A DNA stretch of 64,000 bases from an uncultured Oscillospiraceae bacterium (GCA_934481385.1 CAKSPD010000009.1:1-64000), one strand, 5' to 3'. Shown: positions 33,763 through 43,289, counted from the first letter of the stretch. The notes: generated from the letters alone by a model not told the origin. Program-made: numbers and translations.

Positions 33763-35160
33763 ATGGCAAAAATCGGTATTACTGAAACAGTTATACGAGA
33801 TGCTCATCAGTCACTTATTGCAACCCGTATGACAACAGAGGAAATGCTCCCTGTACTTCCTCTTATGGATAAAGTAGGCTATCACTCAATAGAATGCTGG
33901 GGAGGAGCTACATTTGACGCCTGCCTCAGATTTCTTAATGAAGACCCGTGGGAAAGACTCCGCATACTCAGAAAAAATCTCCCTAATTCAAAGCTCCAGA
34001 TGCTTTTCAGAGGTCAGAATATGCTCGGATACCGTCACTATGCTGATGATGTTCTTGAATATTTTGTTCAGAAATCAGTTGCAAACGGCATTGATATAAT
34101 CAGAATTTTCGATGCTCTCAACGATGTAAGAAACCTTGAAACAGCAGTAAAGGCTGCGAAAAAGGAAGGAGCTCATACCCAGATAGCTATTTCCTATACA
34201 ACAGGTGAAAAATTTACAAATGATTATTTTGTTGAATACGCAAAAAGAATAGAATCAGTAGGTGCAGATTCAATCTGCCTTAAAGATATGGCAGCACTTC
34301 TCACTCCTTACAGAGCAGGAAGTCTTATTGCTGATTTGAAAAAAGCTGTTAAAATTCCGATACAGCTCCATACTCATTACACATCAGGACTTGCATCAAT
34401 GTGTCTTTTAAAGGCTATTGAATCAGGTGTTGACTATATCGATACTGCAATGTCACCTCTTGCAAACGGTACTTCACATACTCCGACAGAATCAATGGTT
34501 GCTGCACTTCAGGGAACAGAATATGACACTGGTCTTGACCTTAAACTTCTCACAGAAATAAGAACTTATTTTATGACTCTGCGTGACAAGTATATCAAGA
34601 GCGGTCTGCTTGACCCGAAAATGCTTGCAGTTGATGCAAATGCACTTATATATCAGGTTCCGGGCGGTATGCTCTCCAACCTTCTTTCACAGCTCAAACA
34701 GGCAGGAAAAGAAGATAAGCTCACTGAAGTTCTTCAGGAAGTTCCAAGAGTTCGTAAGGACGCCGGTGACCTTCCGCTTGTAACTCCTACATCACAGATT
34801 GTCGGAACACAGGCTGTATTCAATGTCCTTATGGGCGAAAGATATAAAATGGTTACAAAGGAATTCAAGGGTGTCGTAAGAGGCGAATACGGTCAGACTC
34901 CTACTCCGATAGACCCGACTTTCCGTAAAAAAATTATCGGTGACGCAGAACCTATTGACTGCCGGCCTGCTGACCTGCTTGAACCTGAACTTGACAAACT
35001 CCGCAAGGAATGTGCTGAATGGACTGAACAGGAAGAAGATGTTCTCAGCTATGCACAGTTCGGTCAGGTTGCAGTAAAATTCTTTGAACAAAGACGTAAT
35101 AAAAAATACGGCATTGATTCAAAACATTCAGATGCCGGAAATAAGGTTCTTCCGGTTTAA
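33763..35160 (+). CDS. oadA: Oxaloacetate decarboxylase alpha / pyruvate carboxyltransferase subunit
   Basis: The 465-residue protein is the TIM-barrel carboxyltransferase that moves CO2 between biotin and pyruvate/oxaloacetate. It has ETVIRDAHQSLIATRM near 7-22, ECWGGATFDACLRFLNEDPW near 44-63, and metal ligands in LKDMAALLTP near 173 and LHTHYTSG near 206. Unlike many OadA proteins it has no biotin domain of its own; the carrier is the preceding gene. No OadB or OadG membrane subunit is present, so the set resembles a soluble transcarboxylase rather than a sodium pump. AAGGAAGG precedes the ATG. Confidence 0.9.
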   Translation: MAKIGITETVIRDAHQSLIATRMTTEEMLPVLPLMDKVGYHSIECWGGATFDACLRFLNEDPWERLRILRKNLPNSKLQMLFRGQNMLGYRHYADDVLEYFVQKSVANGIDIIRIFDALNDVRNLETAVKAAKKEGAHTQIAISYTTGEKFTNDYFVEYAKRIESVGADSICLKDMAALLTPYRAGSLIADLKKAVKIPIQLHTHYTSGLASMCLLKAIESGVDYIDTAMSPLANGTSHTPTESMVAALQGTEYDTGLDLKLLTEIRTYFMTLRDKYIKSGLLDPKMLAVDANALIYQVPGGMLSNLLSQLKQAGKEDKLTEVLQEVPRVRKDAGDLPLVTPTSQIVGTQAVFNVLMGERYKMVTKEFKGVVRGEYGQTPTPIDPTFRKKIIGDAEPIDCRPADLLEPELDKLRKECAEWTEQEEDVLSYAQFGQVAVKFFEQRRNKKYGIDSKHSDAGNKVLPV

Positions 35161-35195
35161 AAAGAAAACTTTTTGATTTCAGGAGGTAGTAGAAA

Positions 35196-36143
35196 TTGCC
35201 TATAAGAATTTCAGCCGAACTTCCGGCATACAAAACGCTTGAAAATGAAAATATTTTTGTCATTGCAAAGGACAGGGCAGAACATCAGGATATACGTCCT
35301 TTAAGAGTTATTATTCTGAATATAATGCCGAAAAAGATTGAAACAGAATGTCAGCTTATGCGACTTCTCAGCAATACGCCTTTGCAGGTGGATATAGACC
35401 TCCTCTATATGTCATCGCACGTTTCAAAAAACACTTCAATGAATCATCTTTCATATTTTTACAAAACCTTTGATGAAGTTAAAAACAACAGGTATGACGG
35501 TATGATTATTACAGGAGCACCTGTTGAACAGCTTGACTATGAAGAAGTTGATTACTGGAACGAAATATGCGAGATAATGAAGTGGTCTACCACAAATGTA
35601 TTTTCAACACTTCATATATGCTGGGGAGCTCAGGCAGGATTGTATTATCATTTCGGAATACCAAAATATCTGCTTCCTGAAAAGATGTTCGGAATTTTTC
35701 CGCATAAGATTGAAGTCAGCAACAGTAAACTTCTGCGTGGCTTTGATGACAGATTCCTTGTTCCTCATTCAAGGCATACAGAGGTAAGACGTGAGGATAT
35801 AGAAAAGGTAAGTCAGCTTGAAATTCTCACTTCATCGGATATTTCGGGAGTTCATATTGTCGCAAATAAAAACGGCAGACAATATTTTATAACAGGTCAT
35901 TCCGAATATGACAGAGAAACAATTGCACACGAATATTTCAGGGATTTGGAAAAGGGACTTGATATAAAGATGCCGTATAACTATTTTCCTGATGATGACC
36001 CCACGAAAACTCCCGAATTTTCGTGGAGATGTACAGCAAATCTTATGTTTTCAAACTGGCTTAACTATTGTGTTTATCAGCTTACACCTTTTAATCTTGA
36101 AGAACTTGATATAAGAAACTGGAACTGGGAAGCCGGTTTCTGA
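35196..36143 (+). CDS. metA: Homoserine O-acyltransferase MetA (acetyl-CoA type predicted)
   Basis: MetA acylates homoserine in methionine synthesis. The 315-residue protein has the catalytic cysteine motif [15 protein letters not shown] near 141-155 and the C-terminal histidine in [11 protein letters not shown]. Residue 111 is Glu in TGAPVEQL; in studied homologs Glu at this position goes with acetyl-CoA, and Gly with succinyl-CoA, so O-acetylhomoserine is the predicted product. The start is a TTG with AGGAGG ten bases upstream, and it lies 35 bases after oadA. No SAM or T-box leader is visible in that short gap. Confidence 0.93.
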   Translation: MPIRISAELPAYKTLENENIFVIAKDRAEHQDIRPLRVIILNIMPKKIETECQLMRLLSNTPLQVDIDLLYMSSHVSKNTSMNHLSYFYKTFDEVKNNRYDGMIITGAPVEQLDYEEVDYWNEICEIMKWSTTNVFSTLHICWGAQAGLYYHFGIPKYLLPEKMFGIFPHKIEVSNSKLLRGFDDRFLVPHSRHTEVRREDIEKVSQLEILTSSDISGVHIVANKNGRQYFITGHSEYDRETIAHEYFRDLEKGLDIKMPYNYFPDDDPTKTPEFSWRCTANLMFSNWLNYCVYQLTPFNLEELDIRNWNWEAGF

Positions 36144-36169
36144 TTTGACGAAAAGGGGATTTTACAATT

Positions 36170-36706
36170 ATGTACGATGACGAAAAAAATGAAAAATATG
36201 TTTATGATGACGGCGGAAACAAGAAAGCAATATATGAAGCACCCCCGCCGGAATTCAATGATTATGAAGTTCAGCAGGGAGGTCATAAAGGTTTTGCTAT
36301 TGCCTCACTGGTACTTGGTATTCTTTCGCTTATTCTCTGCTGTTGTATGGGCTTTAATTTTATACTTGCAATTCCTGCCCTTATATTCGGTATACTGGCA
36401 CTTGTAAAGCGTTACAGCGGAAAAGGTATGGCAATAGCAGGTATTATAATTTCTTCTATTGCTATAATTTTTACAGGTTCAATACTTGCAATTTACGGCC
36501 CTATTTTCAGTGATGTTTATAAAGTTTCATCACATTTTGAATCTGTCCGCAGTAACTTTGAAGAAACAGGCGAAATTCCTGACTATCTCGAAAAATATAC
36601 TGATGAAAAATATGATCAGGTATGGAAAAATCAGGGATATGACGATTTCTATGATTTCTTCGGAGCTATGCTTGAAGAAATGGGAACAAACTATGACGGA
36701 AATTAA
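36170..36706 (+). CDS. DUF4190 domain membrane protein
   Basis: The 178-residue protein has an acidic, proline-containing N-terminal tail, then GHKGFAIASLVLGILSLILC and ILAIPALIFGILALVKRYSG, followed by GMAIAGIIISSIAIIF. This repeated GxAIAxLxLGIxS pattern is typical of DUF4190. The C-terminal 70 residues are acidic and aromatic. Function unknown. Its stop overlaps by four bases the stop of the DUF2752 gene on the other strand. Confidence 0.82.
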   Translation: MYDDEKNEKYVYDDGGNKKAIYEAPPPEFNDYEVQQGGHKGFAIASLVLGILSLILCCCMGFNFILAIPALIFGILALVKRYSGKGMAIAGIIISSIAIIFTGSILAIYGPIFSDVYKVSSHFESVRSNFEETGEIPDYLEKYTDEKYDQVWKNQGYDDFYDFFGAMLEEMGTNYDGN

Positions 36707-37083
36707 ACAGGTGCAAGAGCAGGAAAAAAATTTCTGATAATATAAAAAAGCAGAAAAATCCCCAGAACCGTATACCAGAAAGTACGGTTTTCGGGGATTA
36801 TTTTTTTATCTGTAAGAAGTTCGAGCCATTTCAGAAATAGTATAATAACTCCGAAAATGACAATAGGATTATATTTTATAGATTCTGTTAAATTGCCGTT
36901 AAGGAGTGCAAAAAAGCTCCTTGTACCTCCGCAGCCACAGCAATAATAACCTGTAAACATATGAATAACACATGGCAGTATAAATAATTTTCTGAATTTT
37001 ATATATAAAAATCCGATAATATTAAGCGTTATAAAGAATATCAGCGGAAGAAATATATATAATATTTTTTTACGTCTTGTCAT
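36703..37083 (-). CDS. DUF2752 domain membrane protein
   Basis: The 126-residue protein has three hydrophobic segments and the family motif FTGYYCCGCGGTRSFFALLNG near 43-63, matching the YxCxGCGxTRA signature of DUF2752. Function is unknown. TAAGGAG precedes the ATG. It follows the polysaccharide deacetylase gene by six bases on the same strand. Confidence 0.85.
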   Translation of the reverse strand: MTRRKKILYIFLPLIFFITLNIIGFLYIKFRKLFILPCVIHMFTGYYCCGCGGTRSFFALLNGNLTESIKYNPIVIFGVIILFLKWLELLTDKKIIPENRTFWYTVLGIFLLFYIIRNFFPALAPV

Positions 37084-37089
37084 TTTGAT

Positions 37090-37959
37090 TTACTCCTTAA
37101 AAAGTTTCAGCATAAATTCTTCAGTAGAATAAAGACCGCTTCTGTTATAACGGTTTATACCATAAAGGCAGTCAGGATTTCTTGTTATATAGTTTGGTTT
37201 TTCGTAGCAGTTAAGAGTTATTGCAAATCCGTTTTCACGCAGTACAGGAATACTTTCCTTACAGGTATACCCGAAAGGATATGCAAAAACAATCGGAACA
37301 GTATCAGTATTTTCCTTTATAAGTTCCTGAAGTTTTGCAATATCGCTGTTGAGGGTATTACAGTATTCTTCAGGATTTTCATTTTTGTTTATGTGACAGC
37401 CTGTTCTTTCACCGAGAGATTTATGCATATTGAATGTATGATTGCCTATTTCAAAACGTCCTGAATCAAGCATAGTGTTAATATCCTCCCATGTAAGATA
37501 AGAATATTCAGGTATATGAGGGTCTTTTACTGCATCATTTTCAACATATGTTCCCACAACTGATACAACTGCATTCATATCATATTTTTCAAGAAGCGGA
37601 AGAAGATAAAAGAGATTGTTATAAAATCCGTCATCAAGAGTAATCATAACAGGTTTTTCAGGAAGTTCACCTCTGCTGTATGTATAATCAACAAGCTGTT
37701 GAGCTGATACAGAATTATAGCCGTTATCTTTAAGATACTTCAAATCGGATTCAATCTGCTGAGGAGTTACAGAGTATTCTGCTGATGCTCCTTCGTGAAT
37801 ACTGTGATACATAATTACAGGAAGAAAAATTTTATCATCATTGTATTCAGCAGATGAGAATATAAATTTTATTTTTGTTGCCGAAAAAATGAATACCGCA
37901 ATAAAAACTGTTATTAAAGAAAATTTCAGAAATTTTTTAATATTATAGCATTTGTACAT
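37090..37959 (-). CDS. Polysaccharide deacetylase family protein
   Basis: The 289-residue protein has an N-terminal membrane anchor (FSLITVFIAVFIFSATK) and an extracellular NodB-like domain. Its motifs are MYHSIHEGA near 50, PVMITLDDGFYNNLFYLLPL near 97-116 with the catalytic Asp pair, and EIGNHTFNMH near 172 with the metal-binding His pair. Such enzymes remove acetyl groups from peptidoglycan or other glycans. DUF2752 follows closely. Substrate not predictable. Confidence 0.9.
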   Translation of the reverse strand: MYKCYNIKKFLKFSLITVFIAVFIFSATKIKFIFSSAEYNDDKIFLPVIMYHSIHEGASAEYSVTPQQIESDLKYLKDNGYNSVSAQQLVDYTYSRGELPEKPVMITLDDGFYNNLFYLLPLLEKYDMNAVVSVVGTYVENDAVKDPHIPEYSYLTWEDINTMLDSGRFEIGNHTFNMHKSLGERTGCHINKNENPEEYCNTLNSDIAKLQELIKENTDTVPIVFAYPFGYTCKESIPVLRENGFAITLNCYEKPNYITRNPDCLYGINRYNRSGLYSTEEFMLKLFKE

Positions 37960-38098
37960 TATATCATCAACTCCATATATCTGATATATATGAAGCAGAA
38001 ATATTCAAAATGCAGAAGATAAAAAAATTAATAAATGAAAAATTTTCCGTTTTCGTGAATATAAATCATATAGATGTAAATATTATTGAGGTGATAGT

Positions 38099-39220
38099 AT
38101 GACACGACGTAAAAAGCGTAAGCTGAAAGCATTTATCAAAGAATTTATCCTGATTTCACTGCCGTTTATTGCAGGGATTTTTATGAATATCGGAGATATA
38201 ATGGCAAAGCTTGCAGATAAAATGGACAGCATAGATATACAGGTTATGAATGAAAAAAAGACGTACAGCGGAAAAATTTCTGAAGATTTTGAGGATATTA
38301 TAATTTCTGAGGGATACGGCTATGCGGAAGAATCAGAAAGCAGTCAGACGGAAAATGAACCTGAGAGATATAAGATAGTTCCTGAAAACGCAGGTGCAAA
38401 ACCATATCCGACTGAATGGACAGAGGGAGGAAGCATAGTGCGTACAACATACGGTCACTATGACGGAACAACCTTTTTCGATTTGGATAACGGCGGACAG
38501 GTAAATAATAAAACATCTGTCGATATGGAAACTCTTAAAGAGGAAAGCCGTCTTTTGCCTGAATTTAAAATAGAGGATACTGATGAACCTCAGGTTCTTA
38601 TCTATCACACGCATACAACAGAAACATATGAACCTTATGTAAGAGATTTTTTTGACTCAAATTTTAATTACAGGACAACCGATGAAACAAAGAATGTCAT
38701 AATGGTTGGAGATGCCATTCAGAAAGAACTTGAATCCGCAGGAATAGGCGTTATACATTCAAAGAAAATACACGATTATCCGTCATATAACGGAGCTTAT
38801 GACAGAAGTGCAGAAACTGTCAATGAAATACTTGAACAGTATCCGACCATAAAAGTAGTTCTTGATATTCATCGTGATGCAATATGCACAGAAAGTGTTG
38901 CATATCAGCCGTATGTTGAAATAAACGGAAAAGAGGCATCGCAGATAATGATTATATCAGGCTGTGATGACGGAACTATGGATATGCCGAATTATATGAA
39001 AAATTTCCGTTTTGCATCACTTCTTCAAAGCCAGATAGAAAATGACAATCCGGGACTTACAAGACCGATATTATTCGATTACCGTCATTATAATCAGGAT
39101 ATAACGACAGGCAGTCTGCTTATTGAAGTAGGCTCTCATGGAAATACGCTTGACCAGTCATATTATTCAGGCAAACTTCTCGGAAAATCGATTGCAAAGG
39201 CACTGAAAGGACTGAAATAA
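38099..39220 (+). CDS. spoIIP: Stage II sporulation protein P
   Basis: SpoIIP is a cell-wall amidase and endopeptidase needed for engulfment during sporulation. The 373-residue protein has an N-terminal anchor (FILISLPFIAGIFMNIG), a Ser/Glu-rich linker, and a C-terminal amidase domain. The key motifs are VLIYHTHTTETYEPY near 163-177, VVLDIHRDAI near 258 and SLLIEVGSHGNTLDQS near 340-355. GAGGTGA lies just before the ATG. It is close to a small membrane protein gene and is strong evidence that the organism can make spores. Confidence 0.94.
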   Translation: MTRRKKRKLKAFIKEFILISLPFIAGIFMNIGDIMAKLADKMDSIDIQVMNEKKTYSGKISEDFEDIIISEGYGYAEESESSQTENEPERYKIVPENAGAKPYPTEWTEGGSIVRTTYGHYDGTTFFDLDNGGQVNNKTSVDMETLKEESRLLPEFKIEDTDEPQVLIYHTHTTETYEPYVRDFFDSNFNYRTTDETKNVIMVGDAIQKELESAGIGVIHSKKIHDYPSYNGAYDRSAETVNEILEQYPTIKVVLDIHRDAICTESVAYQPYVEINGKEASQIMIISGCDDGTMDMPNYMKNFRFASLLQSQIENDNPGLTRPILFDYRHYNQDITTGSLLIEVGSHGNTLDQSYYSGKLLGKSIAKALKGLK

Positions 39221-39221
39221 A

Positions 39222-39518
39222 ATGAAAAAAGTTTTAAAAGCCATATTTTTATATTTTCTTGCAACATCGTTTTTATATATGTTTGCTGTATCATATTCAA
39301 ATTCATATAACAGAATAAACAGCAAAAAAATAAGTCCGGCAGTCATAGTCATAAACGGCGGAAAAGCAACAGTAAATATTCTTCATGATGAATTTACTGT
39401 TGATTTCAGATTTCTTGAACCGGAAAGCAGATTTTATTATTTTCTTTATTTTTTATCGCCGGACAGTTTTCATTCAGCAGAACGGATTTTAATTGAGAGT
39501 ATAGGAAGAATTTCCTGA
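39222..39518 (+). CDS. Hypothetical protein with N-terminal membrane helix
   Basis: The 98-residue protein starts one base after the spoIIP stop, with no independent ribosome-binding site, so translation is likely coupled to spoIIP. It has one hydrophobic N-terminal helix (AIFLYFLATSFLYMFAVSY), which could be a signal or anchor, and a short extracytoplasmic tail with no known motif. The end overlaps the convergent minus-strand gene by 30 bases. Function unknown; a sporulation link is inferred only from position. Confidence 0.55.
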   Translation: MKKVLKAIFLYFLATSFLYMFAVSYSNSYNRINSKKISPAVIVINGGKATVNILHDEFTVDFRFLEPESRFYYFLYFLSPDSFHSAERILIESIGRIS

Positions 39519-40070
39519 ATACTGAAAATATTTTCTTTTATTATATCTCTGCCAGTCATTTAGTTCACCCTTATAAATAAGCTGTGCATCAGAGAGATGA
39601 CGGAAGTCTTCAGGAGTATATAAACAAGGATTTTTTTCAAGATTTATTCCGATTTCGCTGAATACATGTGCCACGAACTGTGAACACAGAAAATGAGATT
39701 TTCTGTTCCATGATATATTGAGATATATTGCGAAAAGACCAAGTATATTATAAGAATAGCTGTTTCTGAATGTATAGAAATTTTTTATAAGATTTTCAAA
39801 ATGTTTTTTCTGTTCGTGAGAAACATGTATCTGATATATTTCACATGGAATGTTGCTGAAAAGTCCGAGAGTGCCTTCACCGATTATTTCTTCATTGAAT
39901 GTTGCGGGAAGCGGAACATATCTGTAAGTACGGCAGAAACTGTACATTTTAGAAAGTTCAATATCTCCGGATACAGATACATGATTATAAGGTTTTTTGG
40001 TAAAAAACTTTATTGCCTTTGCAACATTAGTACCTGTCTGTGCAACTATTATGTAAATATTATCTTCCAA
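39489..40070 (-). CDS. Permuted papain-like (YiiX/NlpC-type) fold protein
   Basis: The 193-residue protein shows the two conserved parts of permuted NlpC/P60-like hydrolases. A His lies in TKKPYNHVSVSGD near 26-38, and a Cys in HFLCSQFVAHVFSEIG near 139-154. The order His-before-Cys identifies the permuted type. Such proteins cleave peptide or lipid-linked amide bonds; the target is unknown. No signal peptide is seen. The start is a TTG at 40070 with AGGAGG upstream, and no plausible ATG lies nearby. Confidence 0.72.
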   Translation of the reverse strand: MEDNIYIIVAQTGTNVAKAIKFFTKKPYNHVSVSGDIELSKMYSFCRTYRYVPLPATFNEEIIGEGTLGLFSNIPCEIYQIHVSHEQKKHFENLIKNFYTFRNSYSYNILGLFAIYLNISWNRKSHFLCSQFVAHVFSEIGINLEKNPCLYTPEDFRHLSDAQLIYKGELNDWQRYNKRKYFQYSGNSSYTLN

Positions 40071-40127
40071 AATTATTGCCTCCTAAAATTGCTTTTTGGT
40101 TATTAAAAAATATTATATCATATATAC

Positions 40128-40156
40128 TTGCATTTTTCAAGGGGATATGATATAAT
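40128..40156 (+). promoter_or_regulatory. Promoter of tRNA-Arg
   Basis: TTGCAT (40128-40133) and TATAAT (40151-40156) are separated by 17 bases, ending 15 bases before the tRNA. Confidence 0.8.
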
Positions 40157-40171
40157 AAAATGTAGAAAAAT

Positions 40172-40243
40172 GTGCCTGTAGCTCAGTGGATAGAGCAGTA
40201 GCCTCCGACGCTATGTGCGATGGTTCGATTCCATTCAGGCATA
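40172..40243 (+). tRNA. tRNA-Arg (anticodon CCG)
   Basis: A full cloverleaf can be drawn: acceptor GTGCCTG / CAGGCAT, D arm GCTC-AGTGGATA-GAGC, anticodon stem GTAGC / GCTAT around loop CTCCGAC (anticodon CCG), a four-base variable loop and T arm GATGG-TTCGATT-CCATT. CCA is not encoded. It reads the rare Arg codon CGG. A palindromic terminator follows. Confidence 0.9.
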
Positions 40244-40247
40244 TCAG

Positions 40248-40285
40248 CAAAAACAGAGATAAATTTATCTCTGTTTTTGTTTTTT
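40248..40285. terminator. Bidirectional terminator after tRNA-Arg
   Basis: A perfect palindrome with arms of 13 bases (centre between 40263 and 40264) is followed by a T-rich run on the right and preceded by A residues. It can end the tRNA and the converging metalloprotease gene. Confidence 0.85.
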
Positions 40286-40286
40286 T

Positions 40287-42677
40287 TTAATTACTTTTTC
40301 TGCAAAGCATTTTTTTCATTTCACATAAATCGTATATATTAAGAATATTATCTTCACAAAGGTCTGCGGATTTCCAGTTAGCAAGCTTGATGCTTTCATC
40401 ACCTGAAATAAGCCACTTCTGAAGAATAACTGCATCAGAAATATTAAATTTTCCGTCAGCATTTACATCTCCCGCAATTCCCTGATTTTTTATATTATAC
40501 TGTTTCAGCATAACATTTCCGTTGAGAGTCAGATATGCAGTATAAACAGCATTATCTGTCACAACTGCTGAAGGATTGTTGACTATATCATTGCACAGGC
40601 TGTTTCCTGTTTTTATAAATGAATCGTTTTCAATTTTAAAAACGTACAAAGCATCTGTATTTTGAGTATTTACTATAAGATAATCAGAAATTCCGTTAGT
40701 AGCTGTTTCTGAAAAATAACATCTTCCGTCAAGAATTTCTGAAAAACTTTTTTCAGTTATTTCTCCGTTTTTTACAGTGAATATACTGCATGAATCATCA
40801 GTTGAGCTTATAATAAAAGAATTCTGTTTGCTGATAATATTTGCTGTTCCTGTTTTTTTGTCTGAAAGCTTAATGCTGGAGTATGTGCCGTTTTTCCATA
40901 TATCAACGGCAGGTGCAGAAGAATTTACTACGCCACGGTATGAAACAGCTATTTCATCGTCATTTACAGCAATTGAAACATTGCATACATCTTCTGAACC
41001 GTCAGCATAATCAGTTTTCTGACCTGTTTTCAAATCATATGACAGCAGGTGCAGTGCATAGGGAAATTCACCTGTTGTATATGCAAGATAAATTTTATCC
41101 TTATAAATCTGAAAATCCTGATACTGAGAAAGCTGAGTGCCTTTCAGTAAAGTATTCCATTTTCCGTTTTCATAGTATGCAATAACATATGTAAAATCAG
41201 TGCTGTCATTGTAGAGAACATACGGAATATTTCCGTTCATACAAAGTTTTGCATTGTAAGCCTTTTCAGGAATTTCAGATGTATATTTATCCCAGTTTCC
41301 GTCAGAATATCTGCTTACCAATGCATTGCTTTCATTTTCAGAAAGAAGAAAAAGCTGATTGTTTTCATCTGCACAAATATCGATTGAAGATGCCTGATTA
41401 ATCCAGTTCGGCATAGAAATATTTTTCCATACATCTGCGTTGTCAGTATCTGCGAATTCAGCCTTGAAAGAAAGTTCATCATCAGTTATTTTAATATCAG
41501 AAAGTTTTATACCGCTGTTTGTACCGTCAGAATACACCAATGCACCGTCAGCAATTGTAGCTTTCATATCCAGACTTCCAACGCTGTCAGGAGCGTCTTT
41601 ACTTCCGTATGCAGAAAGATAAGGATTTCCTTTTCCGGCATCAAGTTCTGTTTCTTCAGGACGGAAAACATATATTTCATCACCGCTTTCATTGTGATTT
41701 CCATGTATTTCAGTGTTTACTCTGTATACGACAAGACCCGTGCCGTATACTTTTACGTCCATTTCATCAGAATATGCTTTACCCTGTTTACGATATTCAA
41801 CGGCAAAAAATTCCGTATCAGAAAGAGGAGTTTTAAGAAGATAAAGTCTGTTGCCGTTTCTTGATGAGGCAGGGGAGAGAGTATAATATCCGTTCTGAGT
41901 AATATTTTCAGCATCAAGCCAGTGAGATATTTTATATCTTTCATATGCAAGCGGATATTGCATATAATATGAAGTTGCAGCCATAATATCCCACATACCG
42001 ACAGGAACACCTTCTCTTGAATCTATTCTGTATAAATCAGGATATCCGACAGAATGAAGAAATTCGTGACACAGTACAACTGAATTATCAATCAGAGAAC
42101 TGCTGAAAAGCGAATAATCATTATGAACGTTCACCATACCGCTTTCAAGACCGTTTATTTTTATTCCGGGGAGCGAAAAGGCTTTAGGCCAGAATATTGT
42201 ACCTGCGGAATTTTTATCTGCGTCCATTACGACAATGATATTGTCAATAATTCCGTCACCGTTTCCGTCAAGGACGGCAGACTGCGGAACATCAGCATTT
42301 GAAATAACTTCCGTCATAATGCTTTCAATGTTATAGTATTTATCAAGAGTCTGAGTCATTTTGTAAGGTACAAAAACATCATTTTTAAGCTGAGGATATT
42401 CAAATTCAACCTGCATTTTTCCATATGAAATTTCGTTTATATATCCTGCAAGTGAACGGAATGTGCTTTTATCTTCGCAGTAATTTATCATTCTCTGAGT
42501 ATTTTCACTCATAAAGTTATCGCTTTTAGCATCAGGAAACTGTGCGAAAAGAACAAGGTTATGAATTACTTCCTGCTGTTCCTGTGCAGAAACATAAAAA
42601 TTGCTTGTTGAGCTTAATATTGTCAAAAGAGAAGAGCATACAAACGCAGTTATACGTTTCATGTTAATTATATTCAT
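40287..42677 (-). CDS. Secreted M6-family metalloprotease with C-terminal dockerin
   Basis: The 796-residue protein has a signal peptide (KRITAFVCSSLLTILSS), a zinc-protease domain with HEFLHSVGYPD at residues 204-214 (HExxH-x-x-G-x-P-D, as in M6/immune-inhibitor-A type enzymes), a long beta-rich middle region (about 420-725) with repeated YxNGKW-like strands, and a type I dockerin at about 734-796. The dockerin has two calcium-binding repeats, GDVNADGKFNISDAVILQKW and DLCEDNILNIYDLCEMKKM. A dockerin would attach the protease to a cohesin scaffold on the cell surface. Start with GGTGAT upstream. Monocistronic. Confidence 0.85.
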   Translation of the reverse strand: MNIINMKRITAFVCSSLLTILSSTSNFYVSAQEQQEVIHNLVLFAQFPDAKSDNFMSENTQRMINYCEDKSTFRSLAGYINEISYGKMQVEFEYPQLKNDVFVPYKMTQTLDKYYNIESIMTEVISNADVPQSAVLDGNGDGIIDNIIVVMDADKNSAGTIFWPKAFSLPGIKINGLESGMVNVHNDYSLFSSSLIDNSVVLCHEFLHSVGYPDLYRIDSREGVPVGMWDIMAATSYYMQYPLAYERYKISHWLDAENITQNGYYTLSPASSRNGNRLYLLKTPLSDTEFFAVEYRKQGKAYSDEMDVKVYGTGLVVYRVNTEIHGNHNESGDEIYVFRPEETELDAGKGNPYLSAYGSKDAPDSVGSLDMKATIADGALVYSDGTNSGIKLSDIKITDDELSFKAEFADTDNADVWKNISMPNWINQASSIDICADENNQLFLLSENESNALVSRYSDGNWDKYTSEIPEKAYNAKLCMNGNIPYVLYNDSTDFTYVIAYYENGKWNTLLKGTQLSQYQDFQIYKDKIYLAYTTGEFPYALHLLSYDLKTGQKTDYADGSEDVCNVSIAVNDDEIAVSYRGVVNSSAPAVDIWKNGTYSSIKLSDKKTGTANIISKQNSFIISSTDDSCSIFTVKNGEITEKSFSEILDGRCYFSETATNGISDYLIVNTQNTDALYVFKIENDSFIKTGNSLCNDIVNNPSAVVTDNAVYTAYLTLNGNVMLKQYNIKNQGIAGDVNADGKFNISDAVILQKWLISGDESIKLANWKSADLCEDNILNIYDLCEMKKMLCRKSN

Positions 42678-42770
42678 GTTTTATCACCATATTTCAAGTT
42701 ATTATATATCATATTATATCATATTTATTTCTGAATTTCAAGATAAATTTTGTATAAGGTTCATAAAGAT

Positions 42771-42805
42771 AAAAAAAGTCCGAATGTACAATAAGTACAT
42801 CGGAC
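42771..42805 (-). terminator. Intrinsic terminator of the XRE/AbrB gene
   Basis: On the minus strand GTCCGATGTAC (42795-42805) pairs with GTACATTCGGAC (42778-42789) with one bulged base and a five-base loop, followed by a run of seven T. Confidence 0.9.
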
Positions 42806-42869
42806 AATATCAGAATGATTGATTTTATAATAAAACTGAAATTTTAATGAAGTTGAAACTGCTTTAAAT

Positions 42870-43289
42870 TTATTTGCTTTTTCTTGCGACATTAAGCATA
42901 TTAAGGAGTCCTTTTTCTTTTATTATCGCAATGCCCTGTCCTTCATCGCCAAGAATTATAAGATTATCACCAGGATTTATGTCAAAAATTTTTCTTGCTT
43001 TTGCCGGAATAACAATCTGTCCTTTATCGCCGACTTTTACCATTCCGAATATATGTTTACCTTTAGGCGGAACGCTCAGTCCGGGGATTTCTTTGTTATT
43101 ATGATTTATAAGGTCATCTACTGTAACGCCGAATACATTTGCCATAAGCATACATTTTTCTATATCGGGCAGAGATTCACCTGTTTCATATTTAGAAAGA
43201 GTCTGCCTTGATACTCCTATTTTTTCAGCAAGTTCTTCCTGTGACATATTATTGAGTTTTCTTAATTCTATAAGATTTTCAGCAAACAT
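42870..43289 (-). CDS. XRE helix-turn-helix regulator with AbrB-type C-terminal domain
   Basis: The 139-residue protein joins an XRE-type HTH (LIELRKLNNMSQEELAEKIG, residues 5-24, then VSRQTLSKYETGESLPD) to a C-terminal swapped-hairpin AbrB/MazE domain (VGDKGQIVIPAKARKIFDIN, near 84-103). It is a DNA-binding regulator; targets are unknown. The ATG at 43289 has GGAGGT 11 bases upstream and overlaps the end of the acyltransferase gene by 11 bases, so the regulator is translationally coupled to that gene. Confidence 0.85.
   Translation of the reverse strand: MFAENLIELRKLNNMSQEELAEKIGVSRQTLSKYETGESLPDIEKCMLMANVFGVTVDDLINHNNKEIPGLSVPPKGKHIFGMVKVGDKGQIVIPAKARKIFDINPGDNLIILGDEGQGIAIIKEKGLLNMLNVARKSK

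Noticed and set aside
38040..38095. Possible sporulation sigma-factor promoter before spoIIP
   Set aside because: AT-rich boxes are present, but spacing does not fit the sigma-E or sigma-F consensus well enough to claim.
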